A DNA stretch of 64,000 nt from Deltaproteobacteria bacterium HGW-Deltaproteobacteria-18 (GCA_002841885.1 PHBE01000014.1:1-64000); one strand, 5' to 3'; counted from the first letter of the stretch, positions 24,443 through 36,288 are shown. The notes: a model not told the origin generated them from the letters alone. Made by a program: numbers and translations.

Positions 24443-26116
24443 CTAATTCTCGGAAGACACGGAGCGGGCGATGGAATAGCAGTAATCGCCGATTTTTTCG
24501 AGCCGGGCCAGAAGGTTGATGAAGGTAAGGCCGCCCTCGATCCCGCATTTGCCGATCTTGAGCCGCTCGATATGGGCCTCGCGCATGGTCTCGCGCATGG
24601 CGTCGATGGTTCGCTCCGCCTCTTCGGCCTTCTCCATCAGATCCTCGGGCTGCCTGATCAGGGCTTCGCTGATCATTTTCAGGAATTCATCGACCTTGGC
24701 CGCGATAATGAACAGATCGCGCATGGCGACCTCGTTGAATTTCAGTTCGTTATCAACAATATCCTCGCACAGCAGGCCAAACGCTTCCACGGCATCGCCG
24801 ATACGTTCAAGGTTGTTGACGACGCGCATCTGCTCGGCGATATCGTTGGAGATGGCCTCGTTGATCTCGCTTTGCATGGTCTTGGCCAGAAAGGTGGAAA
24901 TGGCCCTGTGCATGGCGTTGACCTGGTCTTCGAACCGCTGCCGCTGGCGAATGGTGCGATGATCCCGCGTCTCCAGACATTCCAGGGCGTTGTTGTATGC
25001 CGCCTGCACGGTCAGCGACATGCGATGGATTTCACCCCGTACCTGGGCCAGCGCGGCCACGGGGTTGTCCTCGACGTGCTGTTCAAAGACAGGTTGGCGA
25101 AAGAGGGAGTCGCCCGTGGTCTTGTCCTTGGGAGACATCCAGGTCCCTATCCGCACCAGCACGGGCAGGAAAACCAGAAAAACGAGAGCGTTGGTCAAGT
25201 TGAAAAGCGTATGGCCGTTGGCCAGATAGCGTGCCACATGGGGATATTCCTCCCCGACATGGATATCCCAAGGTTCAGCCCCCATGACGTTTTGGGTTAT
25301 CCACTCAACGCCCTGTAAAAACCAGGGAAAGATGAGCAGCATGATTATCACGCCAAGCACGTTGAACATGGTGTTGGACCGCGCCGCCCGGTGGGAGTCG
25401 ATGTTCGACGCTCCGATGGTGGCAAGCTCGGCTGTAATGGTGGTGCCGATGTTCTCGCCCAGAACCAGGGCCATGGCCGAAGGAAAGTCGAGCAGCCCCT
25501 GGGTGGCCAGGGCCATGGTCAGACCCACCGTGGCCGAGGAAGACTGCAAAATCATGGTCAGCCCGCAGCCGGTGGCCACGCAAAGCAGTATCCCGCCGAG
25601 AGAAGAGGCGTTGAACTTGGTGAAAAAGGCTATGAATTCAGGCTCTACGCGCAGCGGCTTCAATCCGTCGCCCATGACCGTCATGCCGAAAAAGAGCAGG
25701 CCGAAACCCAGTATGACTTCGCCCAGATAGCGATATTTCTTGCGCGTGGAAAAATACTTGAGGGGGACTCCGATGGCGATGGCCGGCAGGGCCAGATTCG
25801 AGAGCTTGAAGGCGATGAGCTGGGCGGTCATGGTCGTGCCCACGTTGCAGCCGAGCATCACGCCAACGGCCTGGGTCAGGGACATGAGCCCGGCCGAGAC
25901 GAAGCTTATGAGCATGACCGTGGTGGCCGATGACGACTGCACCAGGGCGGTGACGGCCGCGCCCGTGGCAAATCCCACCACCCTGTTATCGGACACGGCT
26001 TTTAGAACGTTGCGTATCCTGTTGCCTGCGGCCATCTGCAGGCCCTCGGTCATGAGCTTCATCCCGAGGATGAAAATACCGAGCCCTCCAAGGGTCTGAA
26101 TCAAAATATTGAGCAT
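24443..26116 (-). CDS. Na/Pi cotransporter family protein with PhoU-like C-terminus
   Basis: The 557-aa protein carries two inverted Na/Pi repeats, each with the QSSSATT/QSSSATV signature (GAAVTALVQSSSATTVML near 45-62 and TMILQSSSATVGLTMAL later). A PhoU-like helical region follows at about residues 350-555. It probably imports phosphate with sodium; some relatives act elsewhere in phosphate homeostasis. The start MLNILIQT puts the first membrane helix at the N-terminus. A Pho-box-like sequence lies ~110 bp upstream. Confidence 0.88.
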   Translation of the reverse strand: MLNILIQTLGGLGIFILGMKLMTEGLQMAAGNRIRNVLKAVSDNRVVGFATGAAVTALVQSSSATTVMLISFVSAGLMSLTQAVGVMLGCNVGTTMTAQLIAFKLSNLALPAIAIGVPLKYFSTRKKYRYLGEVILGFGLLFFGMTVMGDGLKPLRVEPEFIAFFTKFNASSLGGILLCVATGCGLTMILQSSSATVGLTMALATQGLLDFPSAMALVLGENIGTTITAELATIGASNIDSHRAARSNTMFNVLGVIIMLLIFPWFLQGVEWITQNVMGAEPWDIHVGEEYPHVARYLANGHTLFNLTNALVFLVFLPVLVRIGTWMSPKDKTTGDSLFRQPVFEQHVEDNPVAALAQVRGEIHRMSLTVQAAYNNALECLETRDHRTIRQRQRFEDQVNAMHRAISTFLAKTMQSEINEAISNDIAEQMRVVNNLERIGDAVEAFGLLCEDIVDNELKFNEVAMRDLFIIAAKVDEFLKMISEALIRQPEDLMEKAEEAERTIDAMRETMREAHIERLKIGKCGIEGGLTFINLLARLEKIGDYCYSIARSVSSEN

Positions 26117-26430
26117 AAATTTTCCATGGGATTTTTTGTGATGGTTGTATGACAAAGACGCGAAACCCGCACCTCTGTATGGTATCTTAGGCGTTAAGAA
26201 AAGTTTTTTTACGATTGGGAAACAAAACTGTCACAAAACGGTAACAATAGAATTATTTTCTTTAAATATAGTCGATTAAACACATGCGAATTATGACAGG
26301 AAGCAAAAACAAGGCTTCCGGCCACGACTTTGGCCTGGCCTAAAGCACTTCACGAGTTGCACAATTCGGGTAGCCGTGAGATAAAAAAAAAGATGCGCTC
26401 AAATTCCTTTTGCACCCAAGGAGGACTTCC
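26117..26430. other. divergent intergenic Na/Pi gene - ppsA
   Basis: This AT-rich region holds divergent promoters and a Pho-box-like repeat (26228-26245). Near the ppsA side a short GGCCA/TGGCC stem occurs (about 26321-26336). Confidence 0.45.
26228..26245. promoter_or_regulatory. Pho-box-like direct repeat
   Basis: CTGTCACAAAACGGTAAC has two 7-bp repeats (CTGTCAC, CGGTAAC) separated by AAAA, with the 11-bp period of PhoB sites. Position between a phosphate transporter and ppsA is consistent; binding is inferred. Confidence 0.4.
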
Positions 26431-28842
<2,412 letters not shown>

Positions 28843-28866
28843 CTGACTGTAGAAAAAATCAAATTT

Positions 28867-28891
28867 GCAGGCCGCTCTGGGGGCGGCCTGC
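28867..28891 (+). terminator. hairpin downstream of ppsA
   Basis: Perfect 9-bp arms GCAGGCCGC/GCGGCCTGC surround TCTGGGG, 25 bp after the ppsA stop. No T-run follows on the plus strand, so it may rely on Rho or act only to stabilise the message. Confidence 0.5.
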
Positions 28892-29147
28892 CAGGCATCC
28901 CTCGGAGCCGGGCGCATTGAGCGCGTCCGGCTCTGATTTTCCGCTCCCGGAAACGTCCTTCCAATCGCTTGCCACTCCCCGTCTTGTCTCGAAAAAAGAG
29001 TCACCCAATCGGGTATTCACTCATACCCGAAACACAACCCCCGTATCCCCTTGAACTGAAAGATCATGCGTGATCTATAGCGCCAATCCTGCGACCAAGA
29101 ATAGATTCATCAAAACCATTACAAAATTTCTGCTTATTACAGAACAT

Positions 29148-29168
29148 AGTTCTTTTTATGAAAGAACT
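29148..29168. promoter_or_regulatory. inverted repeat upstream of kamA
   Basis: AGTTCTTT and AAAGAACT are perfect 8-bp arms around TTATG, followed by T-rich sequence. Candidate operator or weak terminator; 29200-29214 (ATTACA, AAA, TGTAAT) is a second smaller palindrome in the same promoter region. Confidence 0.4.
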
Positions 29169-29274
29169 GCTTTTTCTTTGATTTTTTTTGAACTCATAAA
29201 TTACAAAATGTAATCTTTGAATCAACTCTCCTAGTTATAATTCAGAGAAAAACGGTCGCGGAAAAGGAGATGGA

Positions 29275-30588
29275 ATGCCGATATATTCTGAAAACCAGCG
29301 ACGCCTGGCAAAAATCATTGCTGAAGGCGCTACCCGTTCCAACTGGACTGATTGGAAGTGGCACGTCCGCAACAGCATCAAAACCATCGAGGGAGTCGAG
29401 CGTCTGCTTGGCATCGAATTTACCGAGAAGGAACGCAAAGCGCTGAAGAACACCACGGAAAAGTTTCCGATGGCCATCACGCCATACTATCTGTCCCTCA
29501 TCGATCCCAGCGACTATCGCAACGATCCCGTGTTCATGCAGGCATTCCCCTCGACCGACGAACTGCGCATCGAAAGCCATGACATGAGCGACCCCCTGCA
29601 CGAGGACGAGGACTCCCCTGTGCCCGGCCTGACTCACCGCTACCCGGACCGGGTGCTGCTGCATGTCAGCAACACCTGCGCAATGTACTGCCGCCACTGC
29701 ACCCGCAAGCGCAAGGTCGGCGACCGTGACTCCATCCCGAGCCGCGAGGATCTGCGCCAGGGCATCGAATATATCCGGAACACTCCGCAGGTACGCGACG
29801 TGCTCCTGTCCGGTGGCGACCCCTTTCTGCTTTCGGACGACATGCTTGATTGGCTGTTGACCGAGATCGGCAGCATCGAACACGTGGAAGTCATCCGCAT
29901 CGGGACGCGCACCCCGGTGGTTCTGCCGTACCGCATCACCGACGAACTGGTCGAGATGCTCAAAAAGCATCATCCGCTCTGGATCAACACGCATTTCAAT
30001 CATCCTGCGGAGATCACGGCCTCGTCCAAGCAGGCCCTGGCCAAGCTGGCCAACGCGGGCATTCCCCTTGGCAACCAGAGCGTGCTGCTGGCCGGAGTGA
30101 ACGACTGTCCGCGCCTGATCAAGGTCCTGAACCACAAGCTGGTGCGCAACAGGGTCCGCCCCTATTACCTGTACCAGTGCGACCTGTCCGAGGGCCTGAC
30201 CCATTTCCGCACGCCCATCGGCAAGGGCATCGAGATCCTGGAGAGCCTGCGCGGCCACACCAGCGGCTTCTCCATCCCTACCTACGTGGTCGATGCTCCG
30301 GGCGGCGGCGGCAAGATCCCGCTCATGCCCAACTACATCATCTCCTGGACCGCGAACAAGGTCGTGCTGCGCAACTACGAGGGCGTCATCACCACCTATC
30401 ACGAGCCCGCCCACTACGAGCCGACCTACTGCGACCGCGAGTGCACGACCTGCAACCTGCAGCTGCGCGAGGCCGACGCCGAGGAAAAGGCCATCGGCAT
30501 CGAGAGCCTGCTCGCCGACTGGGATGACACCCAGAGCCTGACTCCCGAAGAGAACGAACGCATAGGGAGGCGTACCGATGCAGCCTGA
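29275..30588 (+). CDS. kamA: lysine 2,3-aminomutase (radical SAM, PLP)
   Basis: The 437-aa enzyme converts L-lysine to beta-lysine using SAM, a 4Fe-4S cluster and PLP. The radical-SAM cysteines are C135, C139 and C142 in CAMYCRHC, and the PLP lysine is likely K347 in [13 protein letters not shown]-terminal Cys set (YCDRECTTC) matches the zinc ligands of the family. The next gene overlaps it by 11 bp and encodes the acetyltransferase of the N-epsilon-acetyl-beta-lysine pathway, which favours lysine over glutamate as substrate. AAAAGGAGA precedes the ATG. Confidence 0.93.
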   Translation: MPIYSENQRRLAKIIAEGATRSNWTDWKWHVRNSIKTIEGVERLLGIEFTEKERKALKNTTEKFPMAITPYYLSLIDPSDYRNDPVFMQAFPSTDELRIESHDMSDPLHEDEDSPVPGLTHRYPDRVLLHVSNTCAMYCRHCTRKRKVGDRDSIPSREDLRQGIEYIRNTPQVRDVLLSGGDPFLLSDDMLDWLLTEIGSIEHVEVIRIGTRTPVVLPYRITDELVEMLKKHHPLWINTHFNHPAEITASSKQALAKLANAGIPLGNQSVLLAGVNDCPRLIKVLNHKLVRNRVRPYYLYQCDLSEGLTHFRTPIGKGIEILESLRGHTSGFSIPTYVVDAPGGGGKIPLMPNYIISWTANKVVLRNYEGVITTYHEPAHYEPTYCDRECTTCNLQLREADAEEKAIGIESLLADWDDTQSLTPEENERIGRRTDAA

Positions 30589-31435
30589 TAGCATGATTCG
30601 CATGACAGGGGCCCTGCTCCAGCACGGACCGGCCAGCGACCGTGTCTATCTCATGAAACTGGCTTCCCCGGATGTGCCGCGCATCATCCGCTTCATGGAG
30701 CAACTGGCCTCGACCAACGGCTATTCCAAGCTTTTCGCCAAGGTCCCCGGACCGGCCGAGGGCTGGTTCAGAGCCCAGGGCTTCAAGGTGGAAGCCAGAG
30801 TCCCGGGCATGTTCAACGGCAGCGAGGACGGCTGCTTCATGGCCAAGTATCCCAAAAGGGAGCGCTCCGTCATCAGCAGCCCCAAGCTGGTGCAAAAAGT
30901 GCTGAGCACGGCCAAGGAGCAAAGCGTTCAAAGCGGGCGAAGCCTGCCGTACGGGTGGAAGATCGACGCAATGAAACCAGAGGATGCTAAAGCCATGGCG
31001 GAACTCTATCGCCAGGTTTTCGAAACCTATCCCTTCCCCATCCACGATCCGGAGTATCTGCGCGAGACAATGGATTCGCACGTGCGTTACTTCGGGATTC
31101 GCGATGACTCGGGTCACTTGACAGCCCTGGCATCGGCTGAAATGGATTGTTCCGCCGGCAATGTGGAAATGACGGACTTCGCCACAAGCGCCGAGTGTCG
31201 CGGCAAGGGTCTGGCCAGCATTCTGCTGGCGCACATGGAAAGGGAGATGGCCAAGACCGGAATCGACACCGCCTACACCATCGCCCGGGCCCACGCCACC
31301 GGCATGAATATCGTTTTTGCCAGGCAGGGGTACGCCTTCGCCGGCACCTTGCCCAACAACACCCAGATCAAAGGCGATCTTGAGAGCATGAATGTCTGGT
31401 ACAAATCCCTTGAGGCCCGCAATAAAACGCTTTGA
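30578..31435 (+). CDS. ablB: putative beta-lysine N-acetyltransferase (AblB type)
   Basis: The 285-aa protein has a ~140-residue N-terminal half of the AblB type ([35 protein letters not shown]). A C-terminal GNAT fold follows with the acetyl-CoA loop [16 protein letters not shown] (~207-222). It should acetylate beta-lysine to N-epsilon-acetyl-beta-lysine, an osmolyte. Overlap with kamA (11 bp) and yitT (44 bp) indicates one operon. Confidence 0.9.
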   Translation: MQPDSMIRMTGALLQHGPASDRVYLMKLASPDVPRIIRFMEQLASTNGYSKLFAKVPGPAEGWFRAQGFKVEARVPGMFNGSEDGCFMAKYPKRERSVISSPKLVQKVLSTAKEQSVQSGRSLPYGWKIDAMKPEDAKAMAELYRQVFETYPFPIHDPEYLRETMDSHVRYFGIRDDSGHLTALASAEMDCSAGNVEMTDFATSAECRGKGLASILLAHMEREMAKTGIDTAYTIARAHATGMNIVFARQGYAFAGTLPNNTQIKGDLESMNVWYKSLEARNKTL

Positions 31436-32279
31436 TCTGGCCTACTCCATCCGCTGGAACCTTTTTCTGATCACCAGCGGAGCGCTCATGTGCGCCTTCG
31501 CCATGAAAGGAATCGCCATTCCCCAGAAGTTCATACCCGGCGGTTTTTTCGGCGTGGGCGCGCTCATCTATTATTCGACTGGCTGGCTCACCCCGGGCAT
31601 TCTCTTTTTTCTGATCAACCTGCCCGCCTTTGCCCTTGGCTGGTACAAGCTCAGTCCCCGCTTCGTTCTCTACAGCCTCTATGGGCTTATGGTCATGACA
31701 GTGGCCTACGAACTCATGAACTTCACCGTCGTGATCCATGACCAGTTCTACGCGGCCGTGGCCTGCGGGGTGCTGAACGGACTCGGCGGAGGGCTCATCC
31801 TACGCTCCCTGGGGTCGGGAGGCGGCCTTGACATCCTCGCGGTCTATCTCTTCCAGAACTACAATATCGGCGTGGGCAAGGTTTATTTCGGCTTCAACCT
31901 TGTGCTTTTCCTGCTCTGCCTGACGACCATGCCCACCGATCTGGTCATTGTTTCCCTGATCCTGGTCTTCATCACCTCCGCCATGGTCGAACAGACCCTC
32001 GCGCTCTTTTCACAGCGCAAGGTCGTCTTCATCATCTCCGATCATTCCGAAGCCATCAGCCAGGCCATCCTCGATTCCCTGAAGCAAAGCGCTACCTTCC
32101 TGAAAGGCATGGGAGCGTTCAGCAAGCGCGAAAAGAACGTGCTCATGACCGTGGTCAACAACATCCAGCTCAAGAAACTCGAAGAGATCACCTTCACGCA
32201 CGATCCACAGGCCCTCTTCATAGTGGAGAACACCTTCACGGTGCTGGGCTCGAGCTTCTCCAAGCGCAAGATCTACTGA
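31392..32279 (+). CDS. YitT family membrane protein
   Basis: The 295-aa protein has five or six hydrophobic segments in residues 20-200 (GIAIPQKFIPGGFFGVGALIY, RSLGSGGGLDILAVYLFQ) and a cytoplasmic DUF2179 domain at ~205-290. YitT proteins are of unknown transport function. It is third in the kamA-ablB operon, overlapping ablB by 44 bp, so a link to the osmolyte pathway is possible but inferred. The start could lie a few codons downstream, but no ATG gives a better ribosome site. Confidence 0.85.
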   Translation: MSGTNPLRPAIKRFDLAYSIRWNLFLITSGALMCAFAMKGIAIPQKFIPGGFFGVGALIYYSTGWLTPGILFFLINLPAFALGWYKLSPRFVLYSLYGLMVMTVAYELMNFTVVIHDQFYAAVACGVLNGLGGGLILRSLGSGGGLDILAVYLFQNYNIGVGKVYFGFNLVLFLLCLTTMPTDLVIVSLILVFITSAMVEQTLALFSQRKVVFIISDHSEAISQAILDSLKQSATFLKGMGAFSKREKNVLMTVVNNIQLKKLEEITFTHDPQALFIVENTFTVLGSSFSKRKIY

Positions 32280-32357
32280 GTCGAAATTTACATTTTTTTA
32301 CATCTTCATTCCCGACCGACGCGTGCATGACCTCGATTCCTGCGGCATAGAAGAGCA
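32280..32357. promoter_or_regulatory. short intergenic upstream of the CpxRA-like pair
   Basis: Two ACAT words separated by a T-tract mark an AT-rich stretch that should hold the regulator's promoter. No defined operator is visible. Confidence 0.3.
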
Positions 32358-33086
32358 ATGAAACACGGATTTCCACCCTGGAGCGACGGTCTGCCCAAAC
32401 CCGGGACGCCCATCCTGCTCATCGACGATGACCGGGACCTGTGCGCCCTGCTGCAAGAATACTGCGCTGCGGAAGGCCTCGCCCTGCACCCCGAAAACAG
32501 TGGGGCGGCCGGAATACCCCTCGCATTGAGCGAAAAATTCGACCTGGTCATCCTGGACGTGATGATGCCGGGCATGTCCGGTATGGACACCCTGCGCGCC
32601 ATCCGCTCCCAGAGCATGGTTCCGGTGCTGATGCTCACGGCCATGGGCGATGACATGGACCGAATCCTGGGCCTGGAACTGGGTGCCGACGACTATGTCC
32701 CCAAACCCTGCACCCCACGCGAACTGGTCGCCCGCATCCGGGCCATCCTTCGTCGTTCTGGCATGAACAGAGAACCGGACCCTGAAATATTGTCCTCCGG
32801 AGACCTCGTGATGTGGCCCGGAAAACGCACAGTGCTGTTTCGGGACGTCCCCCTCAACCTGACCGGAACGGAATTTTCCATTCTCGAAATTCTGCTGCGG
32901 CATGCCGGAAAACCGGTCAGCCGGGAAGTCCTGTGCGAAAATGGCCTGGGACGACCCCTGACCCGCTTCGATCGCAGCCTGGACGTGCATCTCTCGAGCA
33001 TTCGCCACAAGATGGGACATTCCGAGGATGGCCGATCACCCATCCAGACCCTGCGCGGCCGAGGGTATCAGCTGTTGTGGGCATGA
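32358..33086 (+). CDS. OmpR-family response regulator (CpxR-like)
   Basis: The 242-aa DNA-binding regulator has a receiver (18-135) with acidic pocket DDD (23-25), phospho-acceptor D67 in VILDVMMPG and lysine in YVPKPC. A winged-helix output domain follows (~145-240; LTGTEFSILEILLRHAGKPV, SLDVHLSSIRHKM). Its TGA overlaps the ATG of the kinase gene, the usual layout for an operon-encoded pair. The kinase's domain order resembles CpxA, so an envelope-stress role is plausible. Confidence 0.93.
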   Translation: MKHGFPPWSDGLPKPGTPILLIDDDRDLCALLQEYCAAEGLALHPENSGAAGIPLALSEKFDLVILDVMMPGMSGMDTLRAIRSQSMVPVLMLTAMGDDMDRILGLELGADDYVPKPCTPRELVARIRAILRRSGMNREPDPEILSSGDLVMWPGKRTVLFRDVPLNLTGTEFSILEILLRHAGKPVSREVLCENGLGRPLTRFDRSLDVHLSSIRHKMGHSEDGRSPIQTLRGRGYQLLWA

Positions 33087-34447
33087 TCGCTGGCAAACTC
33101 TTCTGGCGCTGCTTCCTGGCCACCTGGGCAACTCTGCTCGTCGCCGGGATGCTGACCGTCGCCGGTGTCGAATTCCACCGCCGGGCCGATATTCGCGGCC
33201 AATCCCTGCAAAGCGGTCCCAAGACCATGTTTGAACTGGACACGGCCGAATCCGTGCTCCGGTATGCCGGCCCCCAGGCCCTTGCCGCCTTGCTGCAGAA
33301 ACTCCGACATCCCATGCTGGTTATCGGCCCGGAGGGCCTGGAACTCCGGGGCAGAACCATTTCGCCCGCTCATGCGGCCCTGACCGCAAAATTCGCCACA
33401 ACCACCGAAGTCCCCCCGCAGGCGCGCCGCATCGACGCGCCCAGCGGGCGCTACATCATTTTTGTTCCTCAGGAACCAACCAGCGAACAACATGCCACGG
33501 GGGGCCCCCCGCCCGGCGGACCGCCTCCGGCATGGATACCTCTGGCTTTCGCCCTGCTCGCCAGCTTCACCCTGAGCGCGTTACTGGCCTGGTATCTGGC
33601 CAGGCCCGTGAAGCGACTGCGTGAAGCCTTCGCAGCCATGGGCGCGGGACGGCTGGATACCAGGATCGGACACCTGCGACGACGCGGAGATGAATTTGAC
33701 GATCTGGGCCTGGAGTTCGATCGCATGGCCGGGCACCTGCAGAACCTGATTCTGACCCAGAAGAGGCTGCTGCATGACGTATCCCACGAACTCCGCTCCC
33801 CCCTGATCCGCCTGCAGGTGGCCCTGGGCATTGTTCGGCAGGACCCGGGAAAGCTCGAAACGAGCCTTGTGCGCATGGAGCATGAAGTGCAACGTCTGGA
33901 CTGTCTCATTGACGAAATCCTGACCTTGGCCCGCCTTGACTCCGGGGTGGACAGGGACGGTTGGGAACTCGTGGACTTGGGGGAACTGGCGGAGGAAATC
34001 GTTCACGACGCCTGCTTCGAAACCGGGGTGCAAGGCTCCCTGGTCCGGCTTACCGAGCGAGTCCCTGCCGTTATTCAAGGCAACCGGCGCCTTCTGGCGC
34101 GGGCGCTGGAAAACGTGATCCGCAACGGAATAAGATATTCCCCGGCAGAGGCCATGCTCGATTTGGATATCGACATCCGGGGAGAATCGGCCCTGATCCG
34201 AGTGTCGGACCAGGGCCCGGGCATCCCGGAAACGGAACTTGCCCGGATTTTCGAACCCTTCAATCGTGATGCGAACGCCTCAGGTCACGGCGGGTTCGGC
34301 CTGGGACTGGCCATTGCGCGAGGAGCGGTGCGGCTGCATGGGGGAAGCATCCGTGCAAGGAATCTGGACCCACACGGACTCTGCGTCGAAATTCTGCTTC
34401 CCCTCAAGCCATCTCCCATCGGGTACCCGGACAAACCTGTTCGCTGA
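33083..34447 (+). CDS. sensor histidine kinase (CpxA-like)
   Basis: The 454-aa kinase has TM1 at ~8-28, a ~120-residue periplasmic sensor and a short Gly/Pro-rich linker (GGPPPGGPPPAW). TM2 follows at ~155-172, then HAMP (~175-225), HisKA with H235 in DVSHELRSPLIR, and HATPase with NGIRYSP, DQGPGI and FGLGLAIARGA. It starts at an ATG overlapping the regulator's stop. Longer in-frame versions upstream lie entirely inside the regulator gene and are not credible. Confidence 0.92.
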   Translation: MIAGKLFWRCFLATWATLLVAGMLTVAGVEFHRRADIRGQSLQSGPKTMFELDTAESVLRYAGPQALAALLQKLRHPMLVIGPEGLELRGRTISPAHAALTAKFATTTEVPPQARRIDAPSGRYIIFVPQEPTSEQHATGGPPPGGPPPAWIPLAFALLASFTLSALLAWYLARPVKRLREAFAAMGAGRLDTRIGHLRRRGDEFDDLGLEFDRMAGHLQNLILTQKRLLHDVSHELRSPLIRLQVALGIVRQDPGKLETSLVRMEHEVQRLDCLIDEILTLARLDSGVDRDGWELVDLGELAEEIVHDACFETGVQGSLVRLTERVPAVIQGNRRLLARALENVIRNGIRYSPAEAMLDLDIDIRGESALIRVSDQGPGIPETELARIFEPFNRDANASGHGGFGLGLAIARGAVRLHGGSIRARNLDPHGLCVEILLPLKPSPIGYPDKPVR

Positions 34448-34450
34448 AAC

Positions 34451-34494
34451 GCCCTGCAGCCGGGATGAAAATGCAGGGCCGGACGAGCCGGCCC
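34451..34494. terminator. overlapping hairpins at a convergent gene end
   Basis: Two stems share bases: GCCCTGCA (34451-34458) with TGCAGGGC (34472-34479), and GGGCCGG (34476-34482) with CCGGCCC (34488-34494). The first lies just after the kinase stop and the second just before the EF-hand stop, so they may serve opposite strands. Neither has a T-run. Confidence 0.5.
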
Positions 34495-34498
34495 CACA

Positions 34499-35320
34499 TC
34501 ATGCCGTGACGGACAATCCTCCCCCTGAAAGATATGACTGGGCGTCCATGCCCATGAGACGGTACGCCTCGTATTTCGAGGACATGAGAATCTGGGAAAG
34601 ACCCGTCTTCTGCGCTACGCCGCTGCCTGTCACGCCCAGAGAAGCGAGAATTTCGGCAGCATCTACCACGCCATCCTCATTCGTGTCCGCCGCGTCGTAA
34701 CTCTCCACTCCCTCGTCGCTTTCCGAGGGCGAGGGGCCGCCGGCTCCTCCACCGAGAGCGGAAAGCGAATTGTTGCCCTTCAGAGACTCGAGTCCGGCGC
34801 TGTGTTCAGTCGCGGTGATCAGTCCGTCGCCGTCGGCGTCCAGGGCGGCGAAAAGTTCCGAAGCGTCGACACTCCTCCCGCTTTCCTCGTTCCTGGCCGC
34901 AACGGCGCTCGCCAGTTCCTCCGCGGTGATGCTTCCATCCCCATCCGCGTCGGTTTCCGTGAAAAGCGCCTCGGCCAGCGATTTCATGTCCTGTCCCATG
35001 CTCATGCCGGTCAGCATGCTGGCCCGGGCCAGATCCTTGTGCATGGAGGCCAGGCCCGACTCGTGCTCCTCCTCGGTAACAAGACCGTCCCCGTCGGCAT
35101 CCAGGGCACTGAACAATTCCGCCGCATCCGGCCCCTGACCATTCCTGGGCTTGGACGCAAGAGCCGCAGACAGTTCTTCCTGATCGATGGCTCCGCTACC
35201 ATCCGTATCAGTCGAGGAAAACAGTTCCTTGCTCATCTGGGCCGGATCCTTTTGTGCGGACCTGTTCCATTGAGCCGCCATACTCTGAGAAAATCCGGAT
35301 GCACCGATCCCACTGATCAT
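34499..35320 (-). CDS. EF-hand calcium-binding protein (five EF loops)
   Basis: The 273-aa acidic protein has five EF-hand loops with the DxDxDG pattern: DTDGSGAIDQEE, DADGDGLVTEEE, DADGDGSITAEE, DADGDGLITATE and a degenerate DTNEDGVVDAAE. No signal peptide is obvious; the N-terminus (MISGIGASGFSQSMAAQW) and C-terminus are low in charge and could be secreted by a non-Sec route or be cytoplasmic. It should bind calcium; its target is unknown. AAGGAG supports this start. Confidence 0.9.
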   Translation of the reverse strand: MISGIGASGFSQSMAAQWNRSAQKDPAQMSKELFSSTDTDGSGAIDQEELSAALASKPRNGQGPDAAELFSALDADGDGLVTEEEHESGLASMHKDLARASMLTGMSMGQDMKSLAEALFTETDADGDGSITAEELASAVAARNEESGRSVDASELFAALDADGDGLITATEHSAGLESLKGNNSLSALGGGAGGPSPSESDEGVESYDAADTNEDGVVDAAEILASLGVTGSGVAQKTGLSQILMSSKYEAYRLMGMDAQSYLSGGGLSVTA

Positions 35321-35535
35321 GACTTACTCCTTGGTCAAAGGTTGCCGGGGTCAAAGAAAAATCCGAACAGGTCGGATTTTCCCCCCAGGCTCTGCGCAGC
35401 AATGCCCAGGCCCTGAACCAAGGTCTTTATGCAAAGTTATCCAAAGATCGGTAAACAAGTGTGATCAAAACGCTTGCCGCCAGCCAGTCTGGCAGCAGGC
35501 CGCAGCACCTGGCCCGCAATGCCTCGCAACATCTA
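35321..35535. other. intergenic EF-hand gene - HD-GYP gene
   Basis: It contains a T-run terminator hairpin (35354-35380) for the HD-GYP gene and the EF-hand gene leader; no gene is present. Confidence 0.5.
35354..35380 (-). terminator. Rho-independent terminator of the HD-GYP gene
   Basis: AAAATCCGA/TCGGATTTT arms (35358-35366 and 35372-35380) surround five bases. On the minus strand the stem is followed by TTCTTTG, a T-rich tail. Confidence 0.6.
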
Positions 35536-36222
35536 TCAACCCGCTGCCCGCTCATCTCCGCGCATGCCGGACACCCAGGACCTGATATGCTCGCGGCCCG
35601 CCATGAAGGCCCGAACCACCCGGGGATCGTACATCTTCCCGGACTGGGCCATGATCTCGGCCTCGGCATGCTCAAAGCTCATGGCCTCCTTGTAGGGACG
35701 CTGCTGCATCATGGCTGAAAGACTGTCTGCCACGGCCAGAATCCGCGCGCCCATGGGGATATCGTATCCGCTGAGTCCATCCGGATATCCAAGACCGTCA
35801 TAGCGTTCGTGATGATGGCGGATCATGCGCGCCACTCCGCTGTGCCCGTTCAACGCCTTGACCGGCTGCACGATGGCCTCGCCGATGAGCGGATGGCGTT
35901 TTATGACTTCGAATTCCTCGCCCGTCAGCGGCCCGGGTTTTTGCAGGATGGCGTCGGGAACGCCGATCTTTCCTATATCGTGCAGATGTCCGGCCAGATG
36001 GACCAACTCGGACTGTGCGGGGGTGAAGCCCATGTTCAGGGCCAATATCTGGCTGACCACGGCAACTTCCTCGGAATGGGCGCAGGTCCAGGCGTCCTTG
36101 GCGTCCACGGCCCGTCCCAGGGATTCGGCAAACTGGTGCAAGGTCAGCACCAGCGAAGCGCACGGCCCGGCAGTTGCCGAAACGACCTTGCCCTCCGGCA
36201 ACTGCCCAACAATGTTGAACAT
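35536..36222 (-). CDS. stand-alone HD-GYP phosphodiesterase
   Basis: The 228-aa protein is essentially one HD-GYP domain with HLHDIGKIGVPD and GLGYPDGL, plus a short N-terminal segment (MFNIVGQLPEGKV). It should break cyclic-di-GMP to pGpG or GMP. A GGDEF protein, the opposing enzyme, is encoded just upstream on the same strand (66-bp gap), so the two probably set a local c-di-GMP level. The start MFNIVGQ is preferred over one 17 codons upstream, which lies in the region before the leader. Confidence 0.9.
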   Translation of the reverse strand: MFNIVGQLPEGKVVSATAGPCASLVLTLHQFAESLGRAVDAKDAWTCAHSEEVAVVSQILALNMGFTPAQSELVHLAGHLHDIGKIGVPDAILQKPGPLTGEEFEVIKRHPLIGEAIVQPVKALNGHSGVARMIRHHHERYDGLGYPDGLSGYDIPMGARILAVADSLSAMMQQRPYKEAMSFEHAEAEIMAQSGKMYDPRVVRAFMAGREHIRSWVSGMRGDERAAG

Positions 36223-36288
36223 ATATATCCTTACATCAAAAAGATGGATTGATGGCCCGCAGGCCCTGAACAAATTGATTGAACCGCC

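Larger units (their letters stand above)
28843..29274. other. intergenic ppsA - kamA
   Basis: It starts with a GC-rich hairpin behind ppsA (28867-28891), then an unremarkable stretch, then an AT-rich promoter region for kamA with two inverted repeats (29148-29168 and 29200-29214). Confidence 0.45.

Noticed and set aside
32813-33082. N-terminal extension of the CpxA-like kinase
   Set aside because: It overlaps the response regulator in another frame; the ATGA junction at 33083 gives the normal membrane start.
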